From Segatella copri DSM 18205 (lineage in GTDB: Bacteria; Bacteroidota; Bacteroidia; Bacteroidales; Bacteroidaceae), in NCBI RefSeq assembly GCF_025151535.1, contig NZ_CP102288.1, forward strand, positions 563,501 to 627,500: a DNA stretch of 64,000 nucleotides, written 5' to 3'. Numbering within the stretch: the first letter of the stretch is position 1; every line of letters starts with the position of its first letter. Below, piece by piece: positions 41,313 to 52,518 of this stretch. The translations under genes were made by a program, and so were the position numbers. The notes under the pieces were generated by a model. The model was given only the letters and a program-made list of their open reading frames with translations. It searched no databases and was not told the origin of the DNA.

Positions 41313-43473
41313 ATTTCTTCAACCACTTATCTAACCAGCCGAAGAAGGTGCGCTGCCAGAGCACGCCGTTCTGTGGCTTCAATACCCAGTGGTTCTCATC
41401 AGGATAGATGAGGAGCTCGGCTGGGATGCCACGCATGCGGGCTGCATTGAAGGCGCCCATGCCCTGGTTGGCATTGATACGGTAATCCTTTTCGCCGTGG
41501 ATGCAGAGGATTGGAGTATCCCACTTGTCTACAAACTTATGAGGACTGTTCTCGTAAGTCTTCTTGGCGTTGGCACTCTGGTTCTTATTCCAGTAAGCAT
41601 CCTCGTATTCCCAGTTAGAGAACCAAGCCTCCTCGGTATCGGTGTACATGCTCTCCAGGTTGAAAGCACCATCGTGAGAGAGGAAAGCCTTGAAACGCTT
41701 GTTGTGATGACCGGCGAGATAGTATACTGAGAAACCACCGAAGCTGGCACCTACACATCCCAGACGATCCTTGTCTACGTAAGGAAGATTGTTGGCAGCA
41801 TCATCAATAGCTGAAAGATAATCGTTCATGCACTGGCCTGTCCAGTCGCCAGAAATCTCTTCGTTCCATGCGCTTCCGAAACCAGGGAGACCGCGGCGGT
41901 TTGGCAATACGACTACATAGCCGTTGGCTGCCATGATCTGGATGTTCCAGCGGTAGCTCCAGAACTGGCTTACCGGACTCTGAGGACCACCCTCGCAGAA
42001 GAGAAGGGTAGGGTACTTCTTGTTAGCATCGAAATTAGATGGCAACATAATCCATACCAGCATCTGCTTGCCGTCGGTAGTCTTTACCCAACGCTGCTCA
42101 CACTTACCCAGATTCAACTGGTTCAGAATATGGTCGTTCTCGCGGGTAATCTGCTCTACCTTGGTACTCTTGGCATCCTTGCCTGGAGTTACGATGTAGA
42201 TATCAGTAGGATGACTCATGCTAGCCTTGGTAGCGAGAAGCTTGTTGCCGTTGTTGGCAAGCGAGATGCTTCCGTAGTCAGCCCACTCGTTGGTAATCTG
42301 CTTTACTTCGCCCTTGAAGTTAGCCTGATAGAGGTTCAGGGTTCCGTGCCATACGCCGATGAAGCTGAGGCTCTTGTTGTCCTTGTTCCATACGAAGCCC
42401 TCTACGCTAGAGTCGAACTTCTCTGATACATAGTTCTTCTTGCCGGTAGCGAGTTCGTAAACACAGAGGCGGTTGCGGTCGCTCTCGTAGCCATCGCGAG
42501 CCATGCTCTGCCAAGCGATGTACTTGCCGTCAGCAGAGAACTGAGGGTTCACGTCGTAACCCGGATTGTTCTTCAGATTCTCAGGAGCGTTGACAGCCTG
42601 GTTCTTCATGCTCTTGGTAGCATCAATCTTAGGCTCTACATAGCCAGCCTCCTTGCAGAGGTTCTTTGTCTCGCGCGTACCTATATTATATAGGTAGATA
42701 TCAGAGTCGGTAGAGATGGCATACTGAACGCCCTCTTTTTTGCGGCAGGTATAGGCGATGGTCTTGGAATCCGGACTCCATGCCAGCTGCTCGATGCCAC
42801 CGAATGGAGCCATAGGGCACTCGAATGGTTCATCCTTCAGGATGTCTTCGCCGGCATTGATGGTACCGTCTTCAGCCACATCAGCCACGAAAGGATGGAG
42901 AAGGCTCTCTACGTAGTGATCCCAGTGGCGATAGTTCATATCAGTTACGAGACGGCCGGTAGCCAATGGAAGATCAGAAGGATTCTCCTTGATGGTTCCG
43001 TGGTAAGGGAGTTCCTTGATGAGGATTACCTTCTTGCCGTCAGGAGAGAAGCGGAAGCCCTGGATGCCCAACTTGTCGTTGGTGAGCTGCTTTCTGCCTG
43101 TACCGTCAGGGTTCATGCTCCAGAGCTGTCCGTCACGGATGAAGGCAATCTTCTGTCCGCCCTGAATCCAGGCAGCATCTGTTTCGCTCTTTGCATCGGT
43201 GGTCAATGCCTTCTGGTTCTTGCCGTTGGCATCCATGATGAAGAGCATCTGATGACCCTTGTTCTCCTTTACACTGTAGTAACCCACCTGGTACACCACC
43301 TGCTTGCCGTTAGGCGAAGCTTCGGCGCCACCGATACGTCCCATTGCCCAGAGAGCCTCAGGAGTCATCAGGTGGTTTTCTACCTTGATGTCATTTTTCT
43401 GAATCATAGTCTGTGCATCAGCAGCTGTGACCATCGTGAGAGCCACAGCAGCTAAAATCATAGCTTTAATCAT
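41311..43473 (-). CDS. S9-family dipeptidyl peptidase (DPP5-like)
   Basis: The 720-residue protein has a signal peptide (to about residue 20, AADAQ), an N-terminal seven-bladed beta-propeller (about 30-430; SPNGKQVVYQV, FSPDGKKVILI, AWSPDSKTIAYT) and a C-terminal alpha/beta hydrolase (about 450-720). The catalytic triad is visible: Ser in GCVGASFGGFS, Asp in HGEKDYRINANQ and His in YPDENHWVLK. It should release dipeptides in the periplasm, as DPP5 of Porphyromonas does. It neighbours a POT dipeptide importer. Confidence 0.9.
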   Translation of the reverse strand: MIKAMILAAVALTMVTAADAQTMIQKNDIKVENHLMTPEALWAMGRIGGAEASPNGKQVVYQVGYYSVKENKGHQMLFIMDANGKNQKALTTDAKSETDAAWIQGGQKIAFIRDGQLWSMNPDGTGRKQLTNDKLGIQGFRFSPDGKKVILIKELPYHGTIKENPSDLPLATGRLVTDMNYRHWDHYVESLLHPFVADVAEDGTINAGEDILKDEPFECPMAPFGGIEQLAWSPDSKTIAYTCRKKEGVQYAISTDSDIYLYNIGTRETKNLCKEAGYVEPKIDATKSMKNQAVNAPENLKNNPGYDVNPQFSADGKYIAWQSMARDGYESDRNRLCVYELATGKKNYVSEKFDSSVEGFVWNKDNKSLSFIGVWHGTLNLYQANFKGEVKQITNEWADYGSISLANNGNKLLATKASMSHPTDIYIVTPGKDAKSTKVEQITRENDHILNQLNLGKCEQRWVKTTDGKQMLVWIMLPSNFDANKKYPTLLFCEGGPQSPVSQFWSYRWNIQIMAANGYVVVLPNRRGLPGFGSAWNEEISGDWTGQCMNDYLSAIDDAANNLPYVDKDRLGCVGASFGGFSVYYLAGHHNKRFKAFLSHDGAFNLESMYTDTEEAWFSNWEYEDAYWNKNQSANAKKTYENSPHKFVDKWDTPILCIHGEKDYRINANQGMGAFNAARMRGIPAELLIYPDENHWVLKPQNGVLWQRTFFGWLDKWLKK

Positions 43474-43526
43474 GTTTCTAATTTTACTGTTATAATGTTG
43501 CTTTGTTGTTATGTATCCTATTTGTC

Positions 43527-44810
43527 TTAAATCTGATCCAAAGCCTGCTTGATATCATCGAGGATGTCTTCTACATCTTCGATACCTACAGAGAGGCGAA
43601 TCAGATCTGGCGCAACACCTGCTTCCTTCAGCTGCTCTTCGCTGAGCTGGCGATGGGTGTGACTGGCTGGATGGAGCACACAGGTGCGGGCATCGGCTAC
43701 ATGGGTTACGATGTTGATCATGTCGAGAGAATCCATAAACTTGATGGCTGTCTCGCGGTCTCCCTTCAATCCGAAGGCAATAACACCGCAGGTGCCGTTT
43801 GGCATATACTTCTGGGCAAGCGCATGATACTCATCGCCCTCCAGACCGCTATAATGAACCCAAGCCACACGCTCATCGTTCTGCAGGAACTCTGCCACCT
43901 TCTGTGCATTTGCACAATGCTGGCGCATACGGAGGTGGAGACTCTGAAGACCGAGGTTGAGGATGAACGAATTCATTGGGGCAGGGATGCTGCCGAGATC
44001 GCGCATCAGCTGAGCTACGAGTTTGGTGGTGTAGCCCATCTTGCCGAAAGCCTTCACATAGGTCAGACCATGGTAGCTGTCATCCGGTGTGCAGAGACCT
44101 GGGAACTTATCAGCATGAGCCATCCAGTCGAAGTTGCCGCTGTCTACTACCACGCCACCTACCTGTGAAGCCGTACCATCCATATATTTGGTAGTACTGT
44201 GGGTAACGATGTCGGCACCCCATTCGAATGGGCGGCAGTTGATAGGCGTAGCGAAGGTGTTGTCAACGATGAGAGGCACCCCATTCTTGTGAGCAATGCG
44301 TGCAAACTTCTCGATGTCGAGTACTGCGCAGCCCGGGTTGCTGATGGTTTCGCCGAAAACAACCTTGGTGTTAGGGCGGAAAGCCTTCTGGATTTCTTCT
44401 TCGCTATCGTTCGGATTCACGAAAGTACACTCGATGCCGAGTTTCTTCAGGGTTACGCCGAAGAGATTGAAGGTACCACCATAAATCTCATTAGATGTAA
44501 CGATATGGTCGCCCGCTTCGCAGATGTTGAACACAGCATAGAAGTTGGCAGCCTGACCGCTGCTGGTTAATACGGCTCCCACGCCACCTTCGAGTTCGGC
44601 AATCTTCTTAGCCACAACATCGTTGGTAGGGTTCTGGAGACGGGTATAGAAGTAGCCTTCCTTCTTCAGGTCGAAGAGCATAGCCATCTCGTCAGAGTTG
44701 TCATACTTGAAAGTAGTGCTTTGATAAATTGGCACTTCAATCGGTTCGCCGTTCTTTGGCTCATAGCCTCCCTGCACGCAGATAGAGGCGGTACGTAAAT
44801 TCTTTTTCAT
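43527..44810 (-). CDS. O-acetylhomoserine sulfhydrylase-type PLP enzyme
   Basis: The 427-residue cytoplasmic enzyme belongs to the Cys/Met metabolism PLP family (MetY type). Motifs are YSRTQNPT-like YTRLQNPTNDVVAKK, LTSSGQAANFYAV, VDNTFATPI, and the PLP lysine in HSTTKYMDG, with the C-terminal SVGIEDVEDILDDI. It would make homocysteine from O-acetylhomoserine and sulfide. I chose the start at 44810 (MKKNLRTAS); an in-frame ATG at 44858 adds a basic 16-residue stretch with no family match. Confidence 0.9.
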   Translation of the reverse strand: MKKNLRTASICVQGGYEPKNGEPIEVPIYQSTTFKYDNSDEMAMLFDLKKEGYFYTRLQNPTNDVVAKKIAELEGGVGAVLTSSGQAANFYAVFNICEAGDHIVTSNEIYGGTFNLFGVTLKKLGIECTFVNPNDSEEEIQKAFRPNTKVVFGETISNPGCAVLDIEKFARIAHKNGVPLIVDNTFATPINCRPFEWGADIVTHSTTKYMDGTASQVGGVVVDSGNFDWMAHADKFPGLCTPDDSYHGLTYVKAFGKMGYTTKLVAQLMRDLGSIPAPMNSFILNLGLQSLHLRMRQHCANAQKVAEFLQNDERVAWVHYSGLEGDEYHALAQKYMPNGTCGVIAFGLKGDRETAIKFMDSLDMINIVTHVADARTCVLHPASHTHRQLSEEQLKEAGVAPDLIRLSVGIEDVEDILDDIKQALDQI

Positions 44811-44881
44811 TTGTCGGTTATGTTTTCTTTTAAACTTCATGTTTTTGCGATATGACATGTTATGCTGCCCATTGCAAGATG

Positions 44882-44889
44882 CAAAGATA
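44882..44889 (-). promoter_or_regulatory. -7 box TATCTTTG, minus strand
   Basis: A perfect consensus box upstream of the sulfhydrylase gene, divergent from the box at 44954-44961. Confidence 0.7.
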
Positions 44890-44953
44890 CGGCAAATCCT
44901 TGAGAATTAAGAATAATTTGCGTAAAACATTGTTCTATAGCCAGTTTTTTTTG

Positions 44954-44961
44954 TACTTTTG
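44954..44961 (+). promoter_or_regulatory. -7 box TACTTTTG
   Basis: A TAnnTTTG match 48 bp before the DUF1846 gene. Confidence 0.65.
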
Positions 44962-45008
44962 CAGTCAAATTTGCAAAATAATAGCGATATAGTTTTATTT
45001 AAAGTAGT

Positions 45009-46472
45009 ATGAAGATAGGTTTCGATAACGAGAAGTATCTGAAGATTCAGTCAGAACACATCGAGGAGAGAATCTCACAGTTTGACGGAAAGCTTTACCT
45101 CGAATTGGGCGGTAAACTTTTTGACGATCATCATGCCAGCAGAGTTTTGCCGGGTTTCCAGCCTGACAGCAAACTGCGCATGTTCCAGAAAATCAGCGAT
45201 AGCATCGAGATTGTTATCGTGATTAGTGCAGCCGATATAGAGAAGAACAAGAAGCGTGCCGACTTGGGCATTACTTACGATGAGGACGTGTTGCGCCTTC
45301 GTGGTGAGTTCCAAAACCGTGGTTTCATGGTGGGTTCTGTTGTCATCACTCATTATAATGGCCAGCCTGCCGCCATCGCCTTCAAACAGCGTCTGGAGCG
45401 CGAGGGCATCAAGACTTACTGCCATTATCTCATCGAGGGCTATCCTCACAACGTGAGTCTGATTGCCTCTGACGAGGGCTTCGGTCAGAACGATTATGTT
45501 GAAACAGAGCGTCCGCTGGTTATTGTTACTGCACCGGGTCCTGGCAGCGGTAAGATGGCGGTTTGCCTGAGTCAGCTTTATAATGAGAACAAGCGTGGCG
45601 TGCGTGCCGGTTATGCCAAGTTTGAGACATTCCCAGTGTGGAATCTCCCATTGAAGCATCCTGTGAACATCGCATACGAGGCTGCTACTGCCGATCTGAA
45701 CGATGTGAATATGATTGACCCGTTCCATCTGGAGGCTTACAACAAGATAGCCATCAACTATAACCGTGATGTAGAGATTTATCCTGTGCTCAATGCGCTA
45801 TTCGAGGGTATCTATGGTAGCAATCCATACAAGTCGCCTACGGATATGGGTGTGAACATGGTAGGTTTCTGTATCTCTGATGATGAGGCTTGCTGCGAGG
45901 CATCCAAGAATGAGATTGTCCGCCGTTACTATGCGGCTACCAACAAGATGGCGGCTGGTGCTTGCAATGATGATGAGATCAATAAGATTCAGATGCTCTT
46001 CAATCAGGCTAAGATTACTACTGATTACCGCAAGGTGACGGTAGCTGCCAAGAATCATAAGAAGGAGACGGGTCATACCTCTTCTGCCATTGAATTGGAG
46101 GATGGTACAATTATCTGCGGTCATAGCAGCGAGTTGCTGGGCTGTAGTGCCGCCTTGCTCCTGAATGTTACCAAGCAGTTGGCAGGTGTCGACCATGAAT
46201 TGAAGCTGATTCCTCAGTCGATGATTGAGCCTATCCAGTATACCAAGGTGAATTATCTCGGTGGTCACAATCCTCGTCTTCATACGGATGAGGTTTTGGT
46301 AGCTCTTTCTGTTCTTTCAGAGAATGATGAGAACTGCAGGAAGGCATTGGAGCAGTTGCCTAAGCTTCGCGGCTGTCAGGCTCATAGCACCGTGATGCTG
46401 AGTGATGTAGACAAGAAGATCTTCAAGAAGCTCGGTGTGGATATCACCTGCGAGCCGGTATTGAAGAAGTAA
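45009..46472 (+). CDS. DUF1846 family protein
   Basis: The 487-residue protein matches DUF1846 along its length: GFDNEKYLKIQSEHIEERI at the start, LYLELGGKLFDDHHASRVLPG, and the loop APGPGSGKMAVCLSQLY (about residues 175-192), which resembles a nucleotide-binding loop. It is soluble and cytoplasmic. Its biochemical role is not known to me. It has its own promoter and is followed by a large palindrome shared with the convergent MntA-HepT genes. Confidence 0.9.
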   Translation: MKIGFDNEKYLKIQSEHIEERISQFDGKLYLELGGKLFDDHHASRVLPGFQPDSKLRMFQKISDSIEIVIVISAADIEKNKKRADLGITYDEDVLRLRGEFQNRGFMVGSVVITHYNGQPAAIAFKQRLEREGIKTYCHYLIEGYPHNVSLIASDEGFGQNDYVETERPLVIVTAPGPGSGKMAVCLSQLYNENKRGVRAGYAKFETFPVWNLPLKHPVNIAYEAATADLNDVNMIDPFHLEAYNKIAINYNRDVEIYPVLNALFEGIYGSNPYKSPTDMGVNMVGFCISDDEACCEASKNEIVRRYYAATNKMAAGACNDDEINKIQMLFNQAKITTDYRKVTVAAKNHKKETGHTSSAIELEDGTIICGHSSELLGCSAALLLNVTKQLAGVDHELKLIPQSMIEPIQYTKVNYLGGHNPRLHTDEVLVALSVLSENDENCRKALEQLPKLRGCQAHSTVMLSDVDKKIFKKLGVDITCEPVLKK

Positions 46473-46490
46473 ATTAGCTTAAAATAAAAT

Positions 46491-46547
46491 ACCCCCGAAA
46501 AGGTATAATTAATAATGTTGTTAGATTAATTATACCTTTTCGGGGGT
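46491..46547. terminator. Perfect 23-bp palindrome between convergent genes
   Basis: 46491-46513 pairs perfectly with 46525-46547 (base ACCCCCGAAAAGG, CCTTTTCGGGGGT). The minus strand has a T-rich tail; the plus strand does not. Confidence 0.75.
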
Positions 46548-46563
46548 AATTCTTGAGTGCCAA

Positions 46564-46929
46564 TTAATACTGATGAAGTAAATCTTCAATAATTATTTTC
46601 AATTCAGGCAATCCGTTTTTGATAGTATCATATACGATTGTTTCATCGACATTGGCATATTCGTGAGAAATCATATTTCTCATACCATATATTGCTTGCC
46701 ATGGAATGTTGGGATAAGCTTCTAAAGGCTTTTCTTCTACTTTTAAAAGTTTACCCACGTGTTCACCAATAACTTGTAGTCTCATAACACAAGCATTGAA
46801 GGCCATATATTTTGTTGGTGAAAGCATGAAATCATCAGCTGATTTTACATCCTTGCTCCATTCTTGTATTAACTCGATGGATTCTTTAATTTCTTCGAGC
46901 TTGTCGTGGATGGTACTGCGATTATACAT
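46564..46929 (-). CDS. HepT-like HEPN ribonuclease toxin
   Basis: The 121-residue helical protein is a DUF86/HEPN protein. The active-site motif Rx4HxY is present: R84, H89 and Y91 in RNMISHEY. In the MntA-HepT system the Tyr is AMPylated by the antitoxin, which silences the RNase. The gene overlaps the end of the nucleotidyltransferase gene by 8 bp, antitoxin first. All key residues are intact. Confidence 0.9.
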   Translation of the reverse strand: MYNRSTIHDKLEEIKESIELIQEWSKDVKSADDFMLSPTKYMAFNACVMRLQVIGEHVGKLLKVEEKPLEAYPNIPWQAIYGMRNMISHEYANVDETIVYDTIKNGLPELKIIIEDLLHQY

Positions 46930-47215
46930 AAACGGCCTCCTGATTGATATTTGACTGCAATAAAGGGCGAAGCGATTTGCGGAAGCGAACTAAATCAACT
47001 TTGGTATTAAATAATTTGCTTAAAGCCTCATGTAAGTTGTGCATGAGCAAGAGAGTTGGCTTTTCTACTTCCACAACAATATCTATATCACTGTCTTCTG
47101 TATTTTCGCCTCGTGCAACCGAGCCGAAAATACCGAGTTTAGTGATTCCAAAGCTATCTCCAAACTGTTGTTTGAAGTTGGCCAATTTTTCTAAACATTC
47201 TTGTAATCTAACCAT
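46922..47215 (-). CDS. MntA-like nucleotidyltransferase antitoxin
   Basis: The 97-residue minimal nucleotidyltransferase has the GSx10DxD motif: G31-S32, then D43 and D45 in FGSVARGENTEDSDIDI. The family transfers AMP to the partner HEPN toxin. It precedes and overlaps hepT, and a TACATTTG promoter lies at 47325-47332. Confidence 0.9.
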   Translation of the reverse strand: MVRLQECLEKLANFKQQFGDSFGITKLGIFGSVARGENTEDSDIDIVVEVEKPTLLLMHNLHEALSKLFNTKVDLVRFRKSLRPLLQSNINQEAVYV

Positions 47216-47324
47216 AACTTGTATCTTTAGTTGCTGCTATAAGGTGCACGAAGTGCCTTGCCTTTGGCTTTACATTTTAATAATTCCAGATAATGTTCCT
47301 CCTATTTGTTTATGTATCCGACTG

Positions 47325-47332
47325 CAAATGTA
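47325..47332 (-). promoter_or_regulatory. -7 box TACATTTG for mntA-hepT
   Basis: A TAnnTTTG match that leaves a leader of about 105 nt. Confidence 0.5.
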
Positions 47333-47411
47333 ACTAAAAATAGTTACACTGCCAAGTATTTGGGGCTTTTTAACAATCTTTTCCTGGCTTTAAGTATGTA
47401 ATCCTACAACA

Positions 47412-47453
47412 AAAGCGTAATGAACACCTTTGCCGGGTAATCCATTACGCTTT
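47412..47453 (-). terminator. Terminator after yidC
   Basis: AAAGCGTAATG (47412-47422) pairs with CATTACGCTTT (47443-47453). On the minus strand the stem runs into TTTTGTTG. Confidence 0.7.
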
Positions 47454-47472
47454 CATTTTTATCTGGTAATCT

Positions 47473-49410
47473 TTATTTTCCGAGATTATGCTTTTTCTCG
47501 TTCAGTTCTGCCTGCTTGCGTATCATCTCTTCCTGCTGCTTGCGCTGCATCTCCTGGAGAGCCTGCATTCTTGCCATCAGGCCGCTTGCCTTCTTAGGGT
47601 TGTTCTTGTTCTCCTGATAGCGCTTTTCAAGGATGGCGAGGAGTTTCTCGTCGTCGGTAGTCTTGCGCAGGGTCCACATGATGGCGGCACTGAAGAACAA
47701 TGAGATGAAGTAGTAGAAGTTCAGACCGGCTGAGTAGTCATTGAACATGAAGAAGAACATCAATGGCATGAGATACATCATCCACTGCATCATCTTCATC
47801 TGCTCTGCCTGCTGACCTACCATCTGGTCGCGCTGCTGACGCATGGTCATCCAAGAGTACAACAGGTTAGCTACACAGAACAGGATACAGGTCAAACTCA
47901 AGTGGTCGCCAATCAGCCAGATGTTGGTGTTCCATTCGAAGATTGGGTCGAAGGTACTCAAGTCGTTCATCCACAAGAACTTCTCACCACGAAGCTGGAT
48001 GGCATTAGGCACGAAGTTGAACATCGCAATCCAAACCGGCATCTGAATCAGCATAGGCAAGCAACCTGATAATGGGCTTACACCATACTTGGCATATTCT
48101 GCCATCATCGCCTGCTGCTTCTGCATCTGGTCCTCAGGCTTGTTATACTGAGCCGTAGCAGCTTCGAGTTTTGGTTTCAGCACGCGCATCTTGGCTGAAC
48201 TCATGTAGCTCTTCTTTACCATAGGGTAGGTGATGAGCTTGAGGAGCAAGGTGATGAGAATCAATACGATACCCATTGGGAACACGTTGCTCAACCAGTC
48301 GAATACATAGAGTGTGAAGAAACGGTTGATCCAGCGGATGATAGGCCATCCCAGGTATACGAGCTTCTGGAATTCCAAGTCCTTGCCGAAGGTACTTTCC
48401 TTCTCGGTATTCTTCAGAATCTGGAAGTCGTTAGGACCGAAGTAGAACTCAAACTCAGATGCCTTCTTACCGGTTGGGTCGAAAGCTGTCTTCATCTTAG
48501 CCTGGAACTGCTTCAGATAGCCCGAACCCTTCTCCTGAGGGATAGAGGTCATGAAAGCATCCTTCTCGAAGTTATCCTTTGCTACAATGATGGCAGAGAA
48601 GAACTGGTTCTTGAAAGATACCCAGTCGATGGTTTCTTCTATCTTCTCGTCAATCTTCTCGCTACCTTCGTTGAGGTGGTCGGTACCGCCTTCTGCATTA
48701 TGGTAGGTGAGGGTAGTGTAACGGTTTTCGAACATGAAACCACGTTCCTGCTGGCGTGCCTTGTCGCTCCAGTCAACATCCATTTTATTATAATTAGGTG
48801 AGAACAGATCCGCCATGCCATTTGCCTGAAGGCTCATGTGCAGCATGTAGTCATCGCCCAATGTATAAGTCAGGGTGAGCGTCTTGCCTTCACCAGCCAC
48901 AGCGGTCATGGTGACAGACTTGTCGGTCACGTTGGATGGAGTGAAGTAGAGATCGCTGGTGATGATGTTGGCCTCCTTAGCCTCGAGCATGAACTTGAGG
49001 CTCTGGTCGTTACCGTCGAAGAGGGTTACGTCCTTGGCATCAGCCGAACCGTCTTTCACCTGCAGGTTGTGTCCCACATAGCCCTTGATGACAGCCTTCT
49101 CTACAGTAGCACCCTTGGTGTTGAGTGTTAATTCTACCTTCTCGTTTTTCAATACAATCTTCTTTGCCTGGCCTTTGAGTGCCGAATAGAAGAGGGCGGT
49201 TGAGTCTGCCTCAACCTTTGCTTTGGCATTAGTCTGGCGCTTAGCAGCGGCAGACTTGCTAGCCTTTTCCATCTCGGCATGTTTAGCCTTGGCGATGGAG
49301 TCCTGAACGAATGCCGCTCTCTGTTCTTCGGCAGATGGCTGGTTGTACCAGCTAAAGCCAATCAGCACTACGGCAATCAGGAGGAAACCGATAATGTTGT
49401 TCTTGTTCAT
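47473..49410 (-). CDS. yidC: Membrane protein insertase YidC
   Basis: The 645-residue insertase has an N-terminal membrane anchor (NIIGFLLIAVVLIGFSW), a large periplasmic beta domain (about 70-340) and the conserved five-helix C-terminal core (about 365-600; FPMGIVLILITLLLKLITYPM, KKSYMSSAKM, YGVSPLSGCLPMLIQMPVWIAMF). The end is long, basic and Gln-rich (about 600-645), as in other Bacteroidota YidC proteins, where it may contact the ribosome. It lies 55 bp after pyrG on the same strand. Confidence 0.96.
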   Translation of the reverse strand: MNKNNIIGFLLIAVVLIGFSWYNQPSAEEQRAAFVQDSIAKAKHAEMEKASKSAAAKRQTNAKAKVEADSTALFYSALKGQAKKIVLKNEKVELTLNTKGATVEKAVIKGYVGHNLQVKDGSADAKDVTLFDGNDQSLKFMLEAKEANIITSDLYFTPSNVTDKSVTMTAVAGEGKTLTLTYTLGDDYMLHMSLQANGMADLFSPNYNKMDVDWSDKARQQERGFMFENRYTTLTYHNAEGGTDHLNEGSEKIDEKIEETIDWVSFKNQFFSAIIVAKDNFEKDAFMTSIPQEKGSGYLKQFQAKMKTAFDPTGKKASEFEFYFGPNDFQILKNTEKESTFGKDLEFQKLVYLGWPIIRWINRFFTLYVFDWLSNVFPMGIVLILITLLLKLITYPMVKKSYMSSAKMRVLKPKLEAATAQYNKPEDQMQKQQAMMAEYAKYGVSPLSGCLPMLIQMPVWIAMFNFVPNAIQLRGEKFLWMNDLSTFDPIFEWNTNIWLIGDHLSLTCILFCVANLLYSWMTMRQQRDQMVGQQAEQMKMMQWMMYLMPLMFFFMFNDYSAGLNFYYFISLFFSAAIMWTLRKTTDDEKLLAILEKRYQENKNNPKKASGLMARMQALQEMQRKQQEEMIRKQAELNEKKHNLGK

Positions 49411-49465
49411 TTTTAAAATTTGAAATTAAAGGAGTAAAGGGGATCACTCCTTTAACTCCTAATAT

Positions 49466-51082
<1,617 letters not shown>

Positions 51083-51104
51083 TTAAATTAGAATAATTTG
51101 GGTG

Positions 51105-51112
51105 CAAAGTTA
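51105..51112 (-). promoter_or_regulatory. -7 box TAACTTTG of pyrG
   Basis: A TAnnTTTG match 35 bp before the pyrG ATG, divergent from 51177-51184. Confidence 0.65.
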
Positions 51113-51176
51113 CGACATTTTTGTGAAATGAGCAAAAATATTTCTAATAAAGGGCATAGATTTATGAATTATTTAT

Positions 51177-51184
51177 TACCTTTG
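51177..51184 (+). promoter_or_regulatory. -7 box TACCTTTG
   Basis: A perfect consensus box 25 bp before the DUF3078 gene. Confidence 0.65.
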
Positions 51185-51208
51185 TGCCCAAATTTATAAA
51201 ATTAAGGT

Positions 51209-52492
51209 ATGAAAATAAAATTTGGATTACTCGTTCTTGCGTTCCTTTCGGCTCTGACGCCTGTTTCTGCCCAGCGCAAATTGAAGAAGGTGGCGTCCGG
51301 AGAGGCATCGAAGAACAGGTTGGCTGAAATCTATGCAGACTCGCTCTTGATGTGCCGTCAGCGCATCGATTCCATGAAGATGGATTCCGGGGATAGCAGA
51401 TATGCCCAGCTCTTTACGCCGCTCACCTTCTATCATGGACCCGCAGCCCGCATGTTGCGACTCAAGCCTCAGGATGGGGCGAAGGATTCGCTCGGAACGA
51501 TGCTCGACCAGACGCTGATGGAGGTATATCTCAAGCGTCCCGACCTGGTGCTCAATACTGAGTCTCATCTCAAGGAGGTGGGAGCACCGCTGGCTGCGCA
51601 GAGCAAACCGAAGAAGAATCATCCTGACATCGTAGAGCAGGTGGCTCCGAAGGCGATTGAGGTGGATGCGGCGCCGATGGACATCGTCATCACCCGTCCT
51701 AACTTCTGGACCATAGGGGGCGATTATTATCTGCAGTTCCTGCAAAACTATGTTTCTGACAACTGGTATAAGGGTGGTGAGAGCAATTATTCGGTGCTCG
51801 GAAGAGTGACGATGTTTGCCAACTACAATAACAAGCAGAAGATAAAATGGGATAATAAGGTGGAGATGCGCCTGGGTTATCAGACTTCGAAGGGTGATAC
51901 GGTTCATACGCTGAAAACGAGCGATGATATGATCCGATACACCGGAAAACTCGGTCTGCAGGCTTCCAGGAAGTGGTATTATACCATCCAGCTGATTGGC
52001 CAGACTCAGTTTACGCATGGTTACAAGAGTAATGACAAGACGGTTTATTCCGATTTCTTCTCGCCATTCAATCTGAACCTCTCTGTCGGTATGGATTATA
52101 ATGTAGACTGGTTCAATCACCGCCTGAAGGGTAGTGCCCATCTGGCTCCTCTGGCTTTCAACTGGAAGTATGTGGGCAGAGCGTCGCTGGCTACGCGGTA
52201 CGGACTGGATGAGGGGAAGCATGGCATGACCGATTACGGTTCTGAGTGTACCTTCGACCTGTCGTGGCAGATAGCGGATAATATCAAGTGGAAGACCCGT
52301 CTCTGGGGATACACCACTTACAAGCGTGCTGAAATAGAGTGGGAAAACACCATCACCTTCCAGTTTAACCGCTATATTTCTACCAACATCTTCCTCTATC
52401 CGCGTTTCGACGATGGTGTGAACCGCAAGGACGATGATAGCTATTGGCAGTTTAAGGAATTCATGTCAGTAGGATTCTCTTATTCGTTCTAG
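51209..52492 (+). CDS. DUF3078 outer-membrane protein
   Basis: The 427-residue protein has a signal peptide (MKIKFGLLVLAFLSALTPVSA, cited to LTPVSA), a helical periplasmic part (about 22-165) and a C-terminal beta-barrel domain typical of DUF3078 (about 170-427; WTIGGDYYLQFLQNYVSDNW, NNKQKIKWDNKVEMRLGYQ, ending VGFSYSF with a terminal Phe for barrel insertion). Function of the family is unknown. A terminator follows 26 bp later, and a group II intron is inserted right behind it. Confidence 0.88.
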   Translation: MKIKFGLLVLAFLSALTPVSAQRKLKKVASGEASKNRLAEIYADSLLMCRQRIDSMKMDSGDSRYAQLFTPLTFYHGPAARMLRLKPQDGAKDSLGTMLDQTLMEVYLKRPDLVLNTESHLKEVGAPLAAQSKPKKNHPDIVEQVAPKAIEVDAAPMDIVITRPNFWTIGGDYYLQFLQNYVSDNWYKGGESNYSVLGRVTMFANYNNKQKIKWDNKVEMRLGYQTSKGDTVHTLKTSDDMIRYTGKLGLQASRKWYYTIQLIGQTQFTHGYKSNDKTVYSDFFSPFNLNLSVGMDYNVDWFNHRLKGSAHLAPLAFNWKYVGRASLATRYGLDEGKHGMTDYGSECTFDLSWQIADNIKWKTRLWGYTTYKRAEIEWENTITFQFNRYISTNIFLYPRFDDGVNRKDDDSYWQFKEFMSVGFSYSF

Positions 52493-52518
52493 GATAAGGT
52501 GTTGACAGTAAACACAAT

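Noticed and set aside
47325..47470. Additional small gene between mntA and yidC
   Set aside because: Only a promoter box and the yidC terminator are visible; short frames there lack start signals.
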